DNA of 64,000 nucleotides from Numida meleagris (taxonomy: Eukaryota; Chordata; Aves; Galliformes; Numididae): NCBI RefSeq assembly GCF_002078875.1, contig NC_034414.1, forward strand, positions 13,265,484 to 13,329,483, given 5' to 3'. The position numbers were made by a program, and so were the translations under genes. Below, piece after piece: positions 1 through 11,200 of this stretch. Each line of letters starts with the position of its first letter. Within the stretch, counting starts at the first letter, position 1. A model generated the notes under the pieces. That model was not told the origin of the DNA. It saw only the letters and a list, made by a program, of their open reading frames with translations, and made no database searches.

Positions 1-889
1 AATTTCTGCTACACAGATGCGGAGAGGAATTTTTAGTCTTCTCCGTTGTTTCAGGGGGCAGTTTCTATACAGGAACCCTGCACCACATGCATAGTACTCA
101 TCTCCTGAGAGCGAACAAATTAATTAAGAAGTACATTAGCTATTTTGTAGCAAGGCTTCACTTGACAGTGATCAAAGCTCTTCCTCAGCCTCCTGAAAAA
201 ATCCTTGATGAACTTGGTCTTATCTCTCAAATTGGGTTGCGAATGTCTGACATCTCACTAAGCGAAAGCATTTTCCATGAATACCCACCCAAGGGCAGGA
301 GACGCAGACACTGCAATGCCAGTTGCAGACCTCAGCCTAAACAGGAGCGCCTAGTGCATCTGTTCAGCAGTTCTGCCACAGCCCTGCGCTCAGTGTAGGT
401 TCTCCAAGCTCTCCTTATGCTAGACTGCGTGTTAAATCAAGCCAGGGTGATTCAGCAAATATCTTTTTGCAGCTCTCTGCAGGGCAGGAGCACCTGACAG
501 ACAGCAAGATGACTCCACAGATTGCGCTTCACCTGCAGTCTTATTAGAGCCTACCACCAAGCCACGACAGTCAGCAGGAATCCCTCGCTGCTCGTGGGAG
601 ACAGATGCCTTTGGAGGGGGCACTAACACCCAAGGATGTAAGGTGGTGTCCGTCTGCTTCAACGTACATCCATGCACAAACAGAGGAAGGACTTCCAGCG
701 CTCCAGCCTGCTTCAAGGCTTTAATTAGCAGTCCAAAAGAAATCGAATTTATTTTTACAAGGCCGTACTAAACTTGAATTTAATTATTAGGAAGCACTGA
801 GCATTTCGATTTACCTAACTCTGATACCTGATAATACGCAGGCAGGTTTTTACATCATGAACCCATTACTAATGAGTTATAACGGAACT
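1..889. other. Unassigned DNA upstream of NAP1L4
   Basis: No exon, repeat family or RNA gene is recognised here. Two open frames, at 87-398 on + and 432-716 on -, have no recognisable domain and look like chance openings. In mammals the next gene upstream of NAP1L4 is CARS1, but no cysteinyl-tRNA synthetase sequence is visible, so its 3' end probably lies outside the window. Confidence 0.5.
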
Positions 890-1950
890 CTGCAACCACA
901 GCCCGCGGCGCTGAGAGGACGCCGGGGCAGCGCACCCGGCCGGCCTTCAAGGGCAGGACCCAGCGGAGGGCCTTTCCCCGCCGGCCCACAGGGGATGGCC
1001 GTCGCCATCTTGTCGCCCCCCCCCCCCCCCTTCCTCCTGCGAGCGCGGTCGCTGCCGCTTTAAGGTTACAACCGCGAGCCCCCCCCCCCCCACCCCTCCG
1101 CCATCACGCGCTCGCCCCGCGCGCCGCCAGCCCCGCGCACGCCTCTGCCAGCGCGTGCCGCCCTCCCCCCACGCCTCCGCGCTCTCCCGCTGATTGGCCG
1201 AGCGCCGCGCCGTCGGATAGTCAACATGTCCCGCGTGCGGCACGGCGGCCGTGCCGTCGCCAGCTCCAATCGGCGGCGGTTTTACTGACGGGGGCGCCCG
1301 CGCTTCGGCCAATGGGAGGCGGCTTTCTTGGCGGCGGCGCAGCCCGAGTGAGCTTGAGAGGAGTCTGGCGCTGCTGAGGGGACGCGGCGCGGGCAGGTGA
1401 GGAGGCGTGTGGCTCCGGCGTTCGGGCGGCCGGCGGAGTGAGCGGCGGGCCCGAGCCGGCCGCTGTGAGCACGGCGCAGGGGCGGGGTGCGCGTGGGGTG
1501 GCCGTTAGGGCCTGCCGCGGGGTGGGGCTCGGGCGGCGGTGGGGGCTGCCTGCAGCCGCCTGGTGGAGAGGGGCGGACCCGGCCCGCTCAGGCACCATTT
1601 TAAGGCTGCCTGGGGAAGTTTGCGGCGAGGGTCGGGGTCACTGCGAGGCTGGCGGCGAGGGTCGGAGTCGTTCTGACCACACGGATGACCGCGCTCGCCC
1701 GCCCCGCGTGGCCTGGCGGCGGGCCATTTCCCCCGCCCTCCCCGGGAAGTGGGGGAGGAAGCAGGCGGGAGGGCCGTGTGCGTAGCGAGCGGCTACTGCG
1801 GCTCTCGGCCCGCAGCGCTCGGCTCCAGTCAGACCCCGCAGCTCTTCAGTTGGGTGCGGTTCTGCTGTTTGACCTCGGCCGCGGTCATCTGCCTCCTCGG
1901 CGTGCGCTTGGGGGTCGGCTTTCCCCTGTCGAGGCCCCTGCTCTCCATGT
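890..1950 (+). promoter_or_regulatory. NAP1L4: CpG island and promoter of NAP1L4
   Basis: The base composition changes sharply to GC- and CpG-rich DNA. Three CCAAT boxes precede the first splice donor: an inverted one at 1193-1197 and direct ones at 1266-1270 and 1309-1313. No TATA box is seen. This is the architecture of a housekeeping promoter with dispersed starts, which fits a ubiquitously expressed histone chaperone. Transcription probably begins about 1330-1380, because the first donor (GTGAGG) is at 1397. The exact start cannot be read from sequence. Two long C runs lie at 1016-1030 and 1079-1091. Confidence 0.8.
1330..1396 (+). other. NAP1L4: NAP1L4 non-coding exon 1 (5' UTR, start approximate)
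   Basis: GC-rich first exon ending in GCAG before a GTGAGG donor at 1397. The 5' limit is an estimate from the position of the CCAAT boxes. Confidence 0.55.
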
Positions 1951-4900
1951 GAGGGTCTGTTTCACGTTTTTGCTGCTCCAGTGGGTGTTTACCACATGTA
2001 ATAACATCATTCGTAGGATTTGTCTGTTTCGTTCTGTAACGTGTTTCTACAAGTAGAAAGGTAGAGAAGCAATTATGTAAATTCTGTAGGTGAAATCAAG
2101 CCACTAGAAAGTTTTTAAGTAATCTTTAACCAAAATAATGTTCCCTCAGTACAAGTTTCAGGATGAGTTGAAGTACTGCTGATTTTCAGGGCTTGTGGAG
2201 CAGGTCAGCAAGTGACTTTTTTTCATGGCTGCTTCTCATTTTGCTTGCAAAAAGCATCAGAGTATTACATTTGTGGCTGCACGCAGAGCTGCTTCCCAGT
2301 AGGTCTAAAACGGAAGTCATAACTTTCCCTCCTGATTTGTTGTAGATACAAAAGCAGTAACATTCGTGGGTGGAAGGCTTCCTGTAAGTTCGGGAGCCCA
2401 TTAGTTCCTTGCTTTACGTTCTAGCTGTGCTTAGAAGGCTTTTACAACAGGATGTAGGCTTCTTAATGGAGAGAATTTATTCTCTGTATGTTTTCAGGAA
2501 TATCTCCTGCCGTTAAAGCTGCATTCTTCAGGGTGTCGCTTGTCCTTAGAATGAGCTTTTACCGTCTTAAACTGTTGGAGATGTGTGACCGTTTCCTGCT
2601 GTTTTAGGTGACCAGTGCTGTGTGACATTTGTTCTAGATAAATTGCAGCAGTGTCTGCTGTGGGACAGGTGGTTGCTGTAGGCCCCTCCTTCCCCTAAGT
2701 GTTGCATCTGTATTAGTTATTTGAAAATGGTGAACTGTCCAAAAGTACAGATTTGGCCTCTAATTGGTGGTGATAATGGTAATAATAATACCTTACAATG
2801 TTCTTTTCTTAGAGTTCAGTAATGCTATTATTTTTTTCTTCATTGTCTACGCACTGAGCTTGGGGAAAAATGAAAGTGAAGGCTCAGTGCTTTGTGTCTG
2901 TGTTTTTTTTTCAGTGAGATGTGCATCTAATGTTTTATCTGAAATCACCTTGCTTTGTCCTTCCCTGCTCCTGCCAGCTTTTACAGAACAGTTCTATTAG
3001 TAATTCTGCAGCTGCTAAGTCATTGGAAGGCAGCTGTAATGCCACTGGGAATTATAAGCTGTTTTGGGGAAAGCTTTTAATTTTTTATTCATATACTTCT
3101 TTTCATTTTTCAGAGACCGAAAGAAAAACTTTGAAGAGACAGGCCGGACTTAAAGTATGTATTTGTACTAGCAAATGGTGTCTTACCAATTTTTGCTTCT
3201 TGCTGCTTACGTGAATGGCCTTTGTCAAAACGTGCCTAATTGATGTCTTCCAAGGGAGTTTAAGTCAACTGCAATTTAAAATTAAATTATGTGTATTGCA
3301 GAAACTTCATTACATGTCCTCCAAGTGGGAATGACAAGGGAATGAGAATTCTGTTTTTCCTCATCAGGGATGAGAAATATTTCCTTGCAGGAAAAGCAGC
3401 ATAAATTACAGAGGAGATCATTTGTGCGTGGAATTATTTTTCCATTGGGTCTGTGACTGGTCCTGGGTTGGAAGAGATGAGTCTTTAAGGCTAATTTTTA
3501 AGTAATGTGAGTCTGCATTTTTAGTTGCTTACTATTGCTTCTTCTAATAGTGACCAGGATCATGTAACTTGTTGGCTGAACTCTGATATTAGGTCAATTT
3601 GATCTCTTACCTTTTTGACCATCCTTTTTTTTTCTGCCTTCTGTATGCTGTGGAAGGAAGGATTCATGTACGCTCCTTTATTTCTTCAGCTGTAAGATAG
3701 CAGAGTTCTTTCATTTTGCTCCATGAGATGATTGCTTGTATTGTCACTTCCTCTTGTTATGTTTAGGGCAAGAATAAGTGTTGGTAAAACACTTGTGGGT
3801 TGCTAACACGGATACGGTCTACAAGAAAGAAGGCCCTTTGTTCCTGGTCTTAATCTGTAGGATTGGCTCATGGGAGTTCTCAGTAGATATTAGGCAGCTT
3901 TCCTATGGAATAATATAAAGAGTATGTACTTTTCAGCTCCATATTAGTGCTTGTGAACATGTTACTTTTCTAACCTAAAGCAGGAGTTGGCATTTTCCGT
4001 GTGGAGGAGCGCACGCATTCTCTGATCCTCCTGTTCTAACTGCCACTCTGAATGCCATTAGCATTTGCATTCTCCTGTGCTAGCAGTCTTTTAGAAGCTG
4101 GTCTAAAGATCAGCCTGCTTGGGCATTATAGACAAGAAATCAGTCCTGTTTACTCCTAAGAACGATGAATAATTCTTTTTATCGTTAAACCTGACTTTCA
4201 GGCCCATTTGCTTTCTTGGAAACTTGATAGTGCAAAATCGGCTGTACAGTGTGGAGTGATTACTTGGATTTGTTATGAACAACGCCTAGAATGGGGGTTG
4301 GGGGAGGAGGAAAGGAATGGGAGGAGGTGAAAACCAGATGTATTACAACTCTGTTGATCTTTTTTAGTGTATGACACCCTGGTAAAGAAATACCAGCAAA
4401 ATAATTCGGGTAGTGTGGCCCTGGTGTCTCAGCAGAGCTAATTTAGATCTTGGAGGCTGGGGTAGCTGTGTTAAACTTGGTTCCAGCCACTGCTAATAAC
4501 AAGGTTTCTACTTCCACGGTGGTTCTTTGTTTTCTCACTCCTGATAAATGCATTTAAGGCAAATCCTTAAGTAGGGGATTTTTCATTTCTAACTGCTGTC
4601 AAAAAACCTCTTGTGTGTAAATAACTTCTCCAGTGTTTTGCTTCTCCTTACTTAGTAGTGTGTTTAGGTTGTCATTCTGTATATCACAGCAGAAGCAGCT
4701 ATTCACAAATAGTCTTGATTAGACAGACATTTTTTTTCTGCTGAGGTGACATGAGTCAAGGCTGTAGTTCATTTGAACTTTCATCATTTTCAGATCTAGC
4801 ATTCTAACACAGATTAAAAATTCATTATTTGCTGTGACACTAGTTAAGGAATGAGAAAATAATATGCTTATTTCTTCCTCTTTGGGTTTTTATTTTTAAA

Positions 4901-5252
4901 AAAGAATGCAGAGCAGTCCAGGAAGCTATGCCATCTGTTTTTAGGATGAAAACTTATTCCCATTTATAATGTTTCTACCAGTTCATATTTAACAGAAAAA
5001 AAAGTTTTAAAGGGTGGAATGAAAGCACTTAATGTATTGTTTAAAAACTGAACCATTTAGATTGGATATTATGGAAGCTGTTCACTTCACTGCGTGAGTT
5101 TATGTATGATGACTCGCCCAGTAAAACTAGCAGGTGCTAATTTATCTTGAGGTCTTAAACATTGCCCTATTTTATTTACACCTTCTATATTGAGGTAAAT
5201 AAGAAAAAAGATTCTATTAAATTATTTCTAAACACTGTTTTTCAATTTACAG
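1397..5252 (+). other. NAP1L4: NAP1L4 introns 1 and 2
   Basis: Intron 1 is 1397-3113 and intron 2 is 3155-5252, with exon 2 between them. The first ~550 bases are still CpG island; the rest is AT-rich unique-looking DNA. I see no repeat element or other gene. Confidence 0.6.
3114..3154 (+). other. NAP1L4: NAP1L4 non-coding exon 2 (5' UTR)
   Basis: A 41-base candidate exon between a pyrimidine-rich acceptor ending TTTTTCAG and a GTATGT donor at 3155. It contains no ATG, so it adds no upstream ORF. It is inferred from splice signals alone and could be skipped or alternative. Confidence 0.5.
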
Positions 5253-5270
5253 GTGGATACAGGCACACAG

Positions 5271-5284
5271 ATGGCAGATAACAG
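5271..5284 (+). CDS. NAP1L4: NAP1L4 exon 3, coding part (start codon)
   Basis: The full exon is 5253-5284. ATG at 5271 starts MADN-S; the serine codon is split across the GTATGT donor at 5285. The base at -3 is C and at +4 is G, a moderate Kozak context. Confidence 0.9.
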
Positions 5285-8200
5285 GTATGTTGGACAGATT
5301 TCTTGAAATTAAATCTGGTTACGGATTGCTATGTATCTGGTTGTCTTGTGGGAGAACTTACTTTTTTAACCTATGAAGAACGTACTACCAAACTTGGATA
5401 AGAATAAAATGGAAATATTTTCTGTAACTTGACTGCATTTCCTTATAGCAATGCAAATATGCTTGTTTGGTGCATTGGAAGCTATGAGTGTCGCCTGTTG
5501 GCTACAGAATTGCTGTTCCTGGGTTAGTGTAATTAGTGCTGTCTAGACTCAGTTTTTCAAGTTCATGTTGAGACTCTTTAAAAGACTTGAAGAGATTGCT
5601 GATTCCCTCACTGTTTTGCTGATCTGTTTGACTTCAACATGCAAAAGGCAGGCATTGCTTTATTTTCTAGCTTTCGTAATGTTTTTAGGACAAATAACTG
5701 TTTTTAAGCTGGTGTAAATACATACATTAAGCTGCCCTTTTAGGGCTTGCGTTGCACCAGGATAAGCTGGCCTATCCAGTAACTAATAATACTCACTTGC
5801 ATGTGTAGTGTCCTTTCTCCTTTTGTGTCTGAGGTAAGATTAGTTTCAGCAATACCCAGCCTGTATTTTGCAACCTCTAAACTGGCAGGAAACATAGGGA
5901 ATGCTTGCCCACTGTTGACTCATTCTGAGCCCTCTGTTTTTCCAGCACAGGAAGCATGATGGAAGGCACTGGAGGGAAGGCAGGAGCCTTTAAATTTTGA
6001 AAAGCTTCAAGACATAAACATGTCTTTTCTTGGCTTGTTTGTAAAACTTTACGTAACACTGGAAATCAAGTATACTTCTGTTCTTTAATATTAACACCAT
6101 GGCGAAGTGATGCTTTTCTCATGTTATGTTTTTAATTCTTCTAGTAAAGCAGAAGATACTGCTTCAGATTCTGTGGAGGCTGCTAAAAATGCAAGTGACA
6201 AAAAAGGTAAGAGATGCATAGTGTTAGACAACGTTACAAGGGTGGAGTAAAGCTTTTGCCTCCTGTTTTGAAGCTCTTTCATCTATGTATTTGCTGTTGA
6301 AAACAAAGCAGTGGTTTCTAGGCTGTTTTCTTTCTTTTATTCGTACATATCCTTCCTGTTTGTTTTCCACGTTTGTTGCAAGGAAGAGCAAAATAGGGAC
6401 TTCATTAATGTAACAGTAAAAATATTTTTGCACATGTGATTAGGATGCTTCGCTATTGCATGAAGTAATGAAGTAGTCACTTGCAATAAAGCCTAGTTTT
6501 GATTATGCAGCTTTATCAGCATAATCATTAAAATGAACATTCCTGCTTTTACTCTGGCTCTCCGCTATCATGTTTTTGGGAAAATGCATCATCTCAAGAG
6601 TGTCTTCTTGAAGCTTTTATTTTTCATTTGGGAGGTCTGTAGGTAACTGTAGGATAATGCTTTTACAATTAAAATTTCTTTGCGCGTTTGCATATGCAGA
6701 GAAGCTACAGTTCCATTTTTAGTAACCTGAATACTCACATTTGTAAGCTAATGTGAAACAGTAGTGCATTTCACTATGTGGTCATTATATTTCATATAAA
6801 CTAGCAGACACCATTGAATAATATAATCAGATTACTTTAAGGAGGAAAAAAACAAGAACCAGTGTAAAAACTTCACCAAGTCAGTGTGTGCCGTGCAATT
6901 TATTGATTGTTGTTGTTTCATGTCTGGTGAGAAGGGCAGTGGGAAAGAATGGAAAGATGAGGAAAATAAATGTCTTTGTTTTATGATTGCCACATAAATC
7001 CTTTCAGTGAGGATTTTTAACTCCTAACCAGAACTGGTTTAGGTCTGATCTCTGGTTTTAAAAAAACAGAAAGAAAAAAAAACCATGTTTTTCTGACCAC
7101 TCTGGTGATGACTCTTTGGGAAGTTGTGTAGGTTGTAAAAATATCTTGATATAAAAATTAACAGTTGTCAAGGAAGTAGTCATAGCGCAGCATTGCTTTG
7201 TACAGTTCACAGCGTTTCCATCTGACTTTTTCAGGAGTTAGACAAACTGGGATACACTTCTACAGATTTCTCAGAAGTACAATTTGATAGTTGTTCAGCA
7301 ATTTTATGTGACTTACGTGCTAGTGCTGGTATAGAGGGAGGATAGAGAAACACTTATTTTGCACCTTCTTACAAGAGAAGACAGGAAATGTGCTTGCCAT
7401 CGATGTGCTTTCTGCTTCTATATTTCCAATGAGAAGGGCACGTTTTCTATCATTATCCATTCTTACCTTTCTGAAATCTGATCCTTAGCTAGTTTTGCTT
7501 GAGTTATTACTTCACTATAGCGGTGATACGTGAGACGTGGAAAATAGTGCGTATTTTTACTGTGATGCTGCAAGACTCATAGTATGACATAAGTGCTGGG
7601 TGAATGTCTTCAGATTTGTTTTAAGAATGAGTTCCTGTCTTCATAGAAAAGCTGGCAGATCAGGTGATGCAGAATCCACAAGTCCTGGCAGCTCTACAGG
7701 AACGACTTGACAACACAGCGCTTACCCCTTCAAGTTACATTGAAACGTAAGTACAGTGCATAATGACATTCTTGGAAGACTGAAAGTATAATAGAATGTT
7801 ATTACTATATAATTAGGGTCAGAAATTCGAACAAATGACTCATTAAGTAAAATTGTTGACTTAAACCATGTTTCAGTGGCCTACATATGAAGGGAGGAGT
7901 TGGGTTTTAGTGTACTTGAGTGAATTTCAAAACAAGGTGTTGCCTCATTAAGTATTTTCCATAGCTTTCTTTTGGTTTGAAATAATTATTCTCCCCCCTG
8001 AGCTGTTTCTTTCGTGGTTCTGTTAGGGAGTGGTGATTTCTTTCTTTCCTTTAAAAAAAAAAAAAAAAAGTTACTGTCTAGGATGTGGTGTGAAGTTCAG
8101 GACTTACAAAGCTACTCTTTTTGCCTCTAGTTTTAAGTTTGAATCTTAAAAGTTGGGTAGGATGACACTTTTAAAATCTTGGTTTTAGCAGAGGCTCGTG

Positions 8201-11200
8201 CCTTTTATTTCTTGACTGGGTTTAGCTGGGGGACTTTTTTAATTATAAAATCTATCCATTTTTTAGCTTACTGTATATAAACACCTAATTGTCTGATGTA
8301 CAATATGTATCCGTCTAAATATGACCCATGAATCCATGAAACTTTCCCTTGCAAATACAGTTTGGGTGGAAGAGGATTTTTTTAACATGGTTGAAAGATA
8401 TATTGAAGAAACATTGGTGGTAGGTGGACGGTTGGACTGGATGATCTTGTAGGTCTTTTCCAACCTTGGTGATACATATTTCATAGAATCTTTGACATAA
8501 GCACTTAAAAACTGCATTTAGCTATAAGCGGCCTATTTCAGAGCTATATGTTAAATAATGCTGAGGGAACTAACTTTTAAGCTTAAATAATTATTTGTTT
8601 TTTAGTTTACCAAAAGCAGTGAAAAGAAGAATTGATGCCTTGAAACAGCTCCAGGTGAAATGTGCCCACATAGAAGCTAAATTTTATGAAGAAGTACATG
8701 ATTTAGAGAGAAAATATGCAGCGCTCTATCAACCTCTTTTTGATAAGGTGAGAAGACTAAATATATGTTTCCTTACAGCTGTGTCAGTTCTGTTTGCATA
8801 TACGTAATTTTGCTTATATCAGTAGCACATCCAGAGGGAAAAGTTACATTTTTAGGTTTGTTTTTTTTTTTAGAGGAGAGAGTTTATTAATGGAGAAGCA
8901 GAACCCACAGATGCAGAGTCAGAATGGCACAGTGAAAACGAGGAAGAAGAAAAGCTAGCAGTAAGTACAAATTGGGATAATGAACTACAGGAAGATTGGA
9001 TTTTTTCAAAAAAAATTCCTGTAAACCATTTCCCTTTGAAAAGTTCCTATTTTGGAGGGGAAAAAAGAAGCTTTTATCAGTCACTTGCTACTGCAATGAA
9101 CATCATCTCTCATGAAGGCTTCTAAATTCAGTTTAGCACTTTTCAAGTTCTTAACTTGAGCAAATTGTTGCTTTTGGTTGCACTGTTCGTAACCTGTTAG
9201 CAGTATAATTCTGTTAATGGGTTCCATTCCAGTGCTACAGGATAATCCCAAAATAATAGAAGACTGGCAGTTTGTTTGCTCGTTTCCTTTATTTTGGGGG
9301 ACATTATTAACTTAAATGACCAGAAATATAAATCAGACACGCAGATGTCACAGTTGAGAAGTGGAGTGGACTTAAATAATGTGTGCTGGCTGGTGCGTTC
9401 TTACTTTCCTCTCAAACAGAAACTATCCAGACTTAGAAAGAATGATCTACTAGGTAGGTTGCCTTCCAGTTTTCTGTCATTGTTTTTGGAGAAGTATACA
9501 CACCACTTGGTATTTCCTTTTAAAGAGAAGCAACCTGTTTACAGTGCTGTCTTTGCCATTCTGCTAGACTTTCTTGGCATCTTTTTCCCACATTGTGTCT
9601 CCTTTTGATTTCTTTGGCATAGCAAAGCAAATTGTTCTTTTTTTTTTGTCTGACTGGTCTCATGAAATTTAGCACAATGCAGAACTCAACGTGCAGAAGC
9701 AAAAAGCTTTCTGAGGCTTTCTGTGAATGCATAGTTGACTGGCAATATTCTGTGCAGTTAGAGCTTTGGAAATGTCTAGATGTCAAATGAACTGCTGCTT
9801 CGTATTGGCTAGGCGTAGCCCGAGAAGCTGCTGTTTAGAAGAACTCGTTTATTTGCTGCCATCTAGTGGTGTAAAAAGAAAGGTGCAGTATGATCAATTC
9901 AGATGGTAAGCTTTCTCTTTTGAGAGCTAGAGAAGTAACTTAGTCTTTTTTTGTGTGACATCAATTATGTGTATGGAATCCTGCATTGCAAAATATTAAT
10001 AATTTAGGATAGTGTAATAATGAAAGGTAACCGTGAAAATCAACTTTACCAAGTATTCTGCAAAATTGGGAAGGTAGAACAACTTTGGAGAGCATATCTG
10101 CTTAGATTTTTAGGTGAGGAACTGTAAATGGCATGTGAGTCTACAGGAAAGAGAAATAGAAAAACACATGCTGTTCTACTTTTTTTTTCTGTGTAGAAAG
10201 ATAAACATTTTTAATTTTTTCATTTTCTTCAAATAGTCGGATTACCGCAACTGGCACGTGGTTATTTAGTCTTTGTACGGAAGAATTCAAAATTACTTGA
10301 AAGTACATCTGAGTTCCTTGTGTATATGTCTAGCTGTGTAAATGAACCTTGTGTCTCTTAACTTCATTTACAGAGGAAAAACAATGCAAATTTTTAAATA
10401 TCTCTCAAAGTGCAGCTTCAGAGATAGCAAATTCTTTGTACGTCTACCTCTCAATGTATTGAGAAGTCGTGATTTCATTTCTTAAATGTTTCTGTATATT
10501 TGTTTCACAGGGAGACCTGAAAAATGTAGTGGTAATAGAAGAAAAAGCGGAAGCAGAAGAGACAAATGTCAAAGGAATTCCAGACTTCTGGTTTACTATC
10601 TTTAGGAATGTAGATATGCTAAGTGAATTAGTACAAGTAAGTTTCTCTTCTGAAAAGAGTTAACTTCTGTCATATGGTAAACAGCTGCTACTCTTTTTTG
10701 ATTAGCAGCTAGTGCTTAGAACCACGTGAAATTCAAAAAGGGCAAGTGCAAGGTGCTGCATGTGGGTTAAGGCAATCCCAGACATCAGTACAGCCTGGAG
10801 CATGAATGGGTTGGGGATGCTGAAAATTGGATGTGAGCCGTAGGTGTGTGCTTGCAATCCAGAAAGCCTATGGTATCCAAGGCTGCATCAAAAGAAGCAT
10901 AGCTAGTAGGGCAAGGTAGGTGATTCTTCCCCTCCTCTGTGCGCTTTTGAGACCCTACCTGCAGTACTGCTTTCAGCTCTGAGATCCACAGCACAAAGAG
11001 ACATGAATTTGTTGGAGTGGGTCTGGAAGAGGACACGATAATTATCAGAGGGCTAGAGCATCTCTCCCATGATGAAAGACTGAGAGTTGTTTAACCTGGA
11101 TAAGAGAAGGCCTCCACGGAGACTTTTTTGCAGCTTTTCAGTACTTGAAGGGGACTTTATAAGAAAGATGAAGTTTTTTTCAAGGGCATGTAGTGATAGG

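Larger units (their letters stand above)
5285..8605 (+). other. NAP1L4: NAP1L4 introns 3-5
   Basis: Introns 5285-6144, 6207-7646 and 7747-8605. They are AT-rich with nothing recognisable except an A17 run at 8053-8069 and the CR1 tail at 8384-8475. Confidence 0.6.

Noticed and set aside
87..398. 103-codon ORF considered as the 3' end of CARS1 or another upstream gene
   Set aside because: No similarity to the C-terminus of cysteinyl-tRNA synthetase or any family I know.
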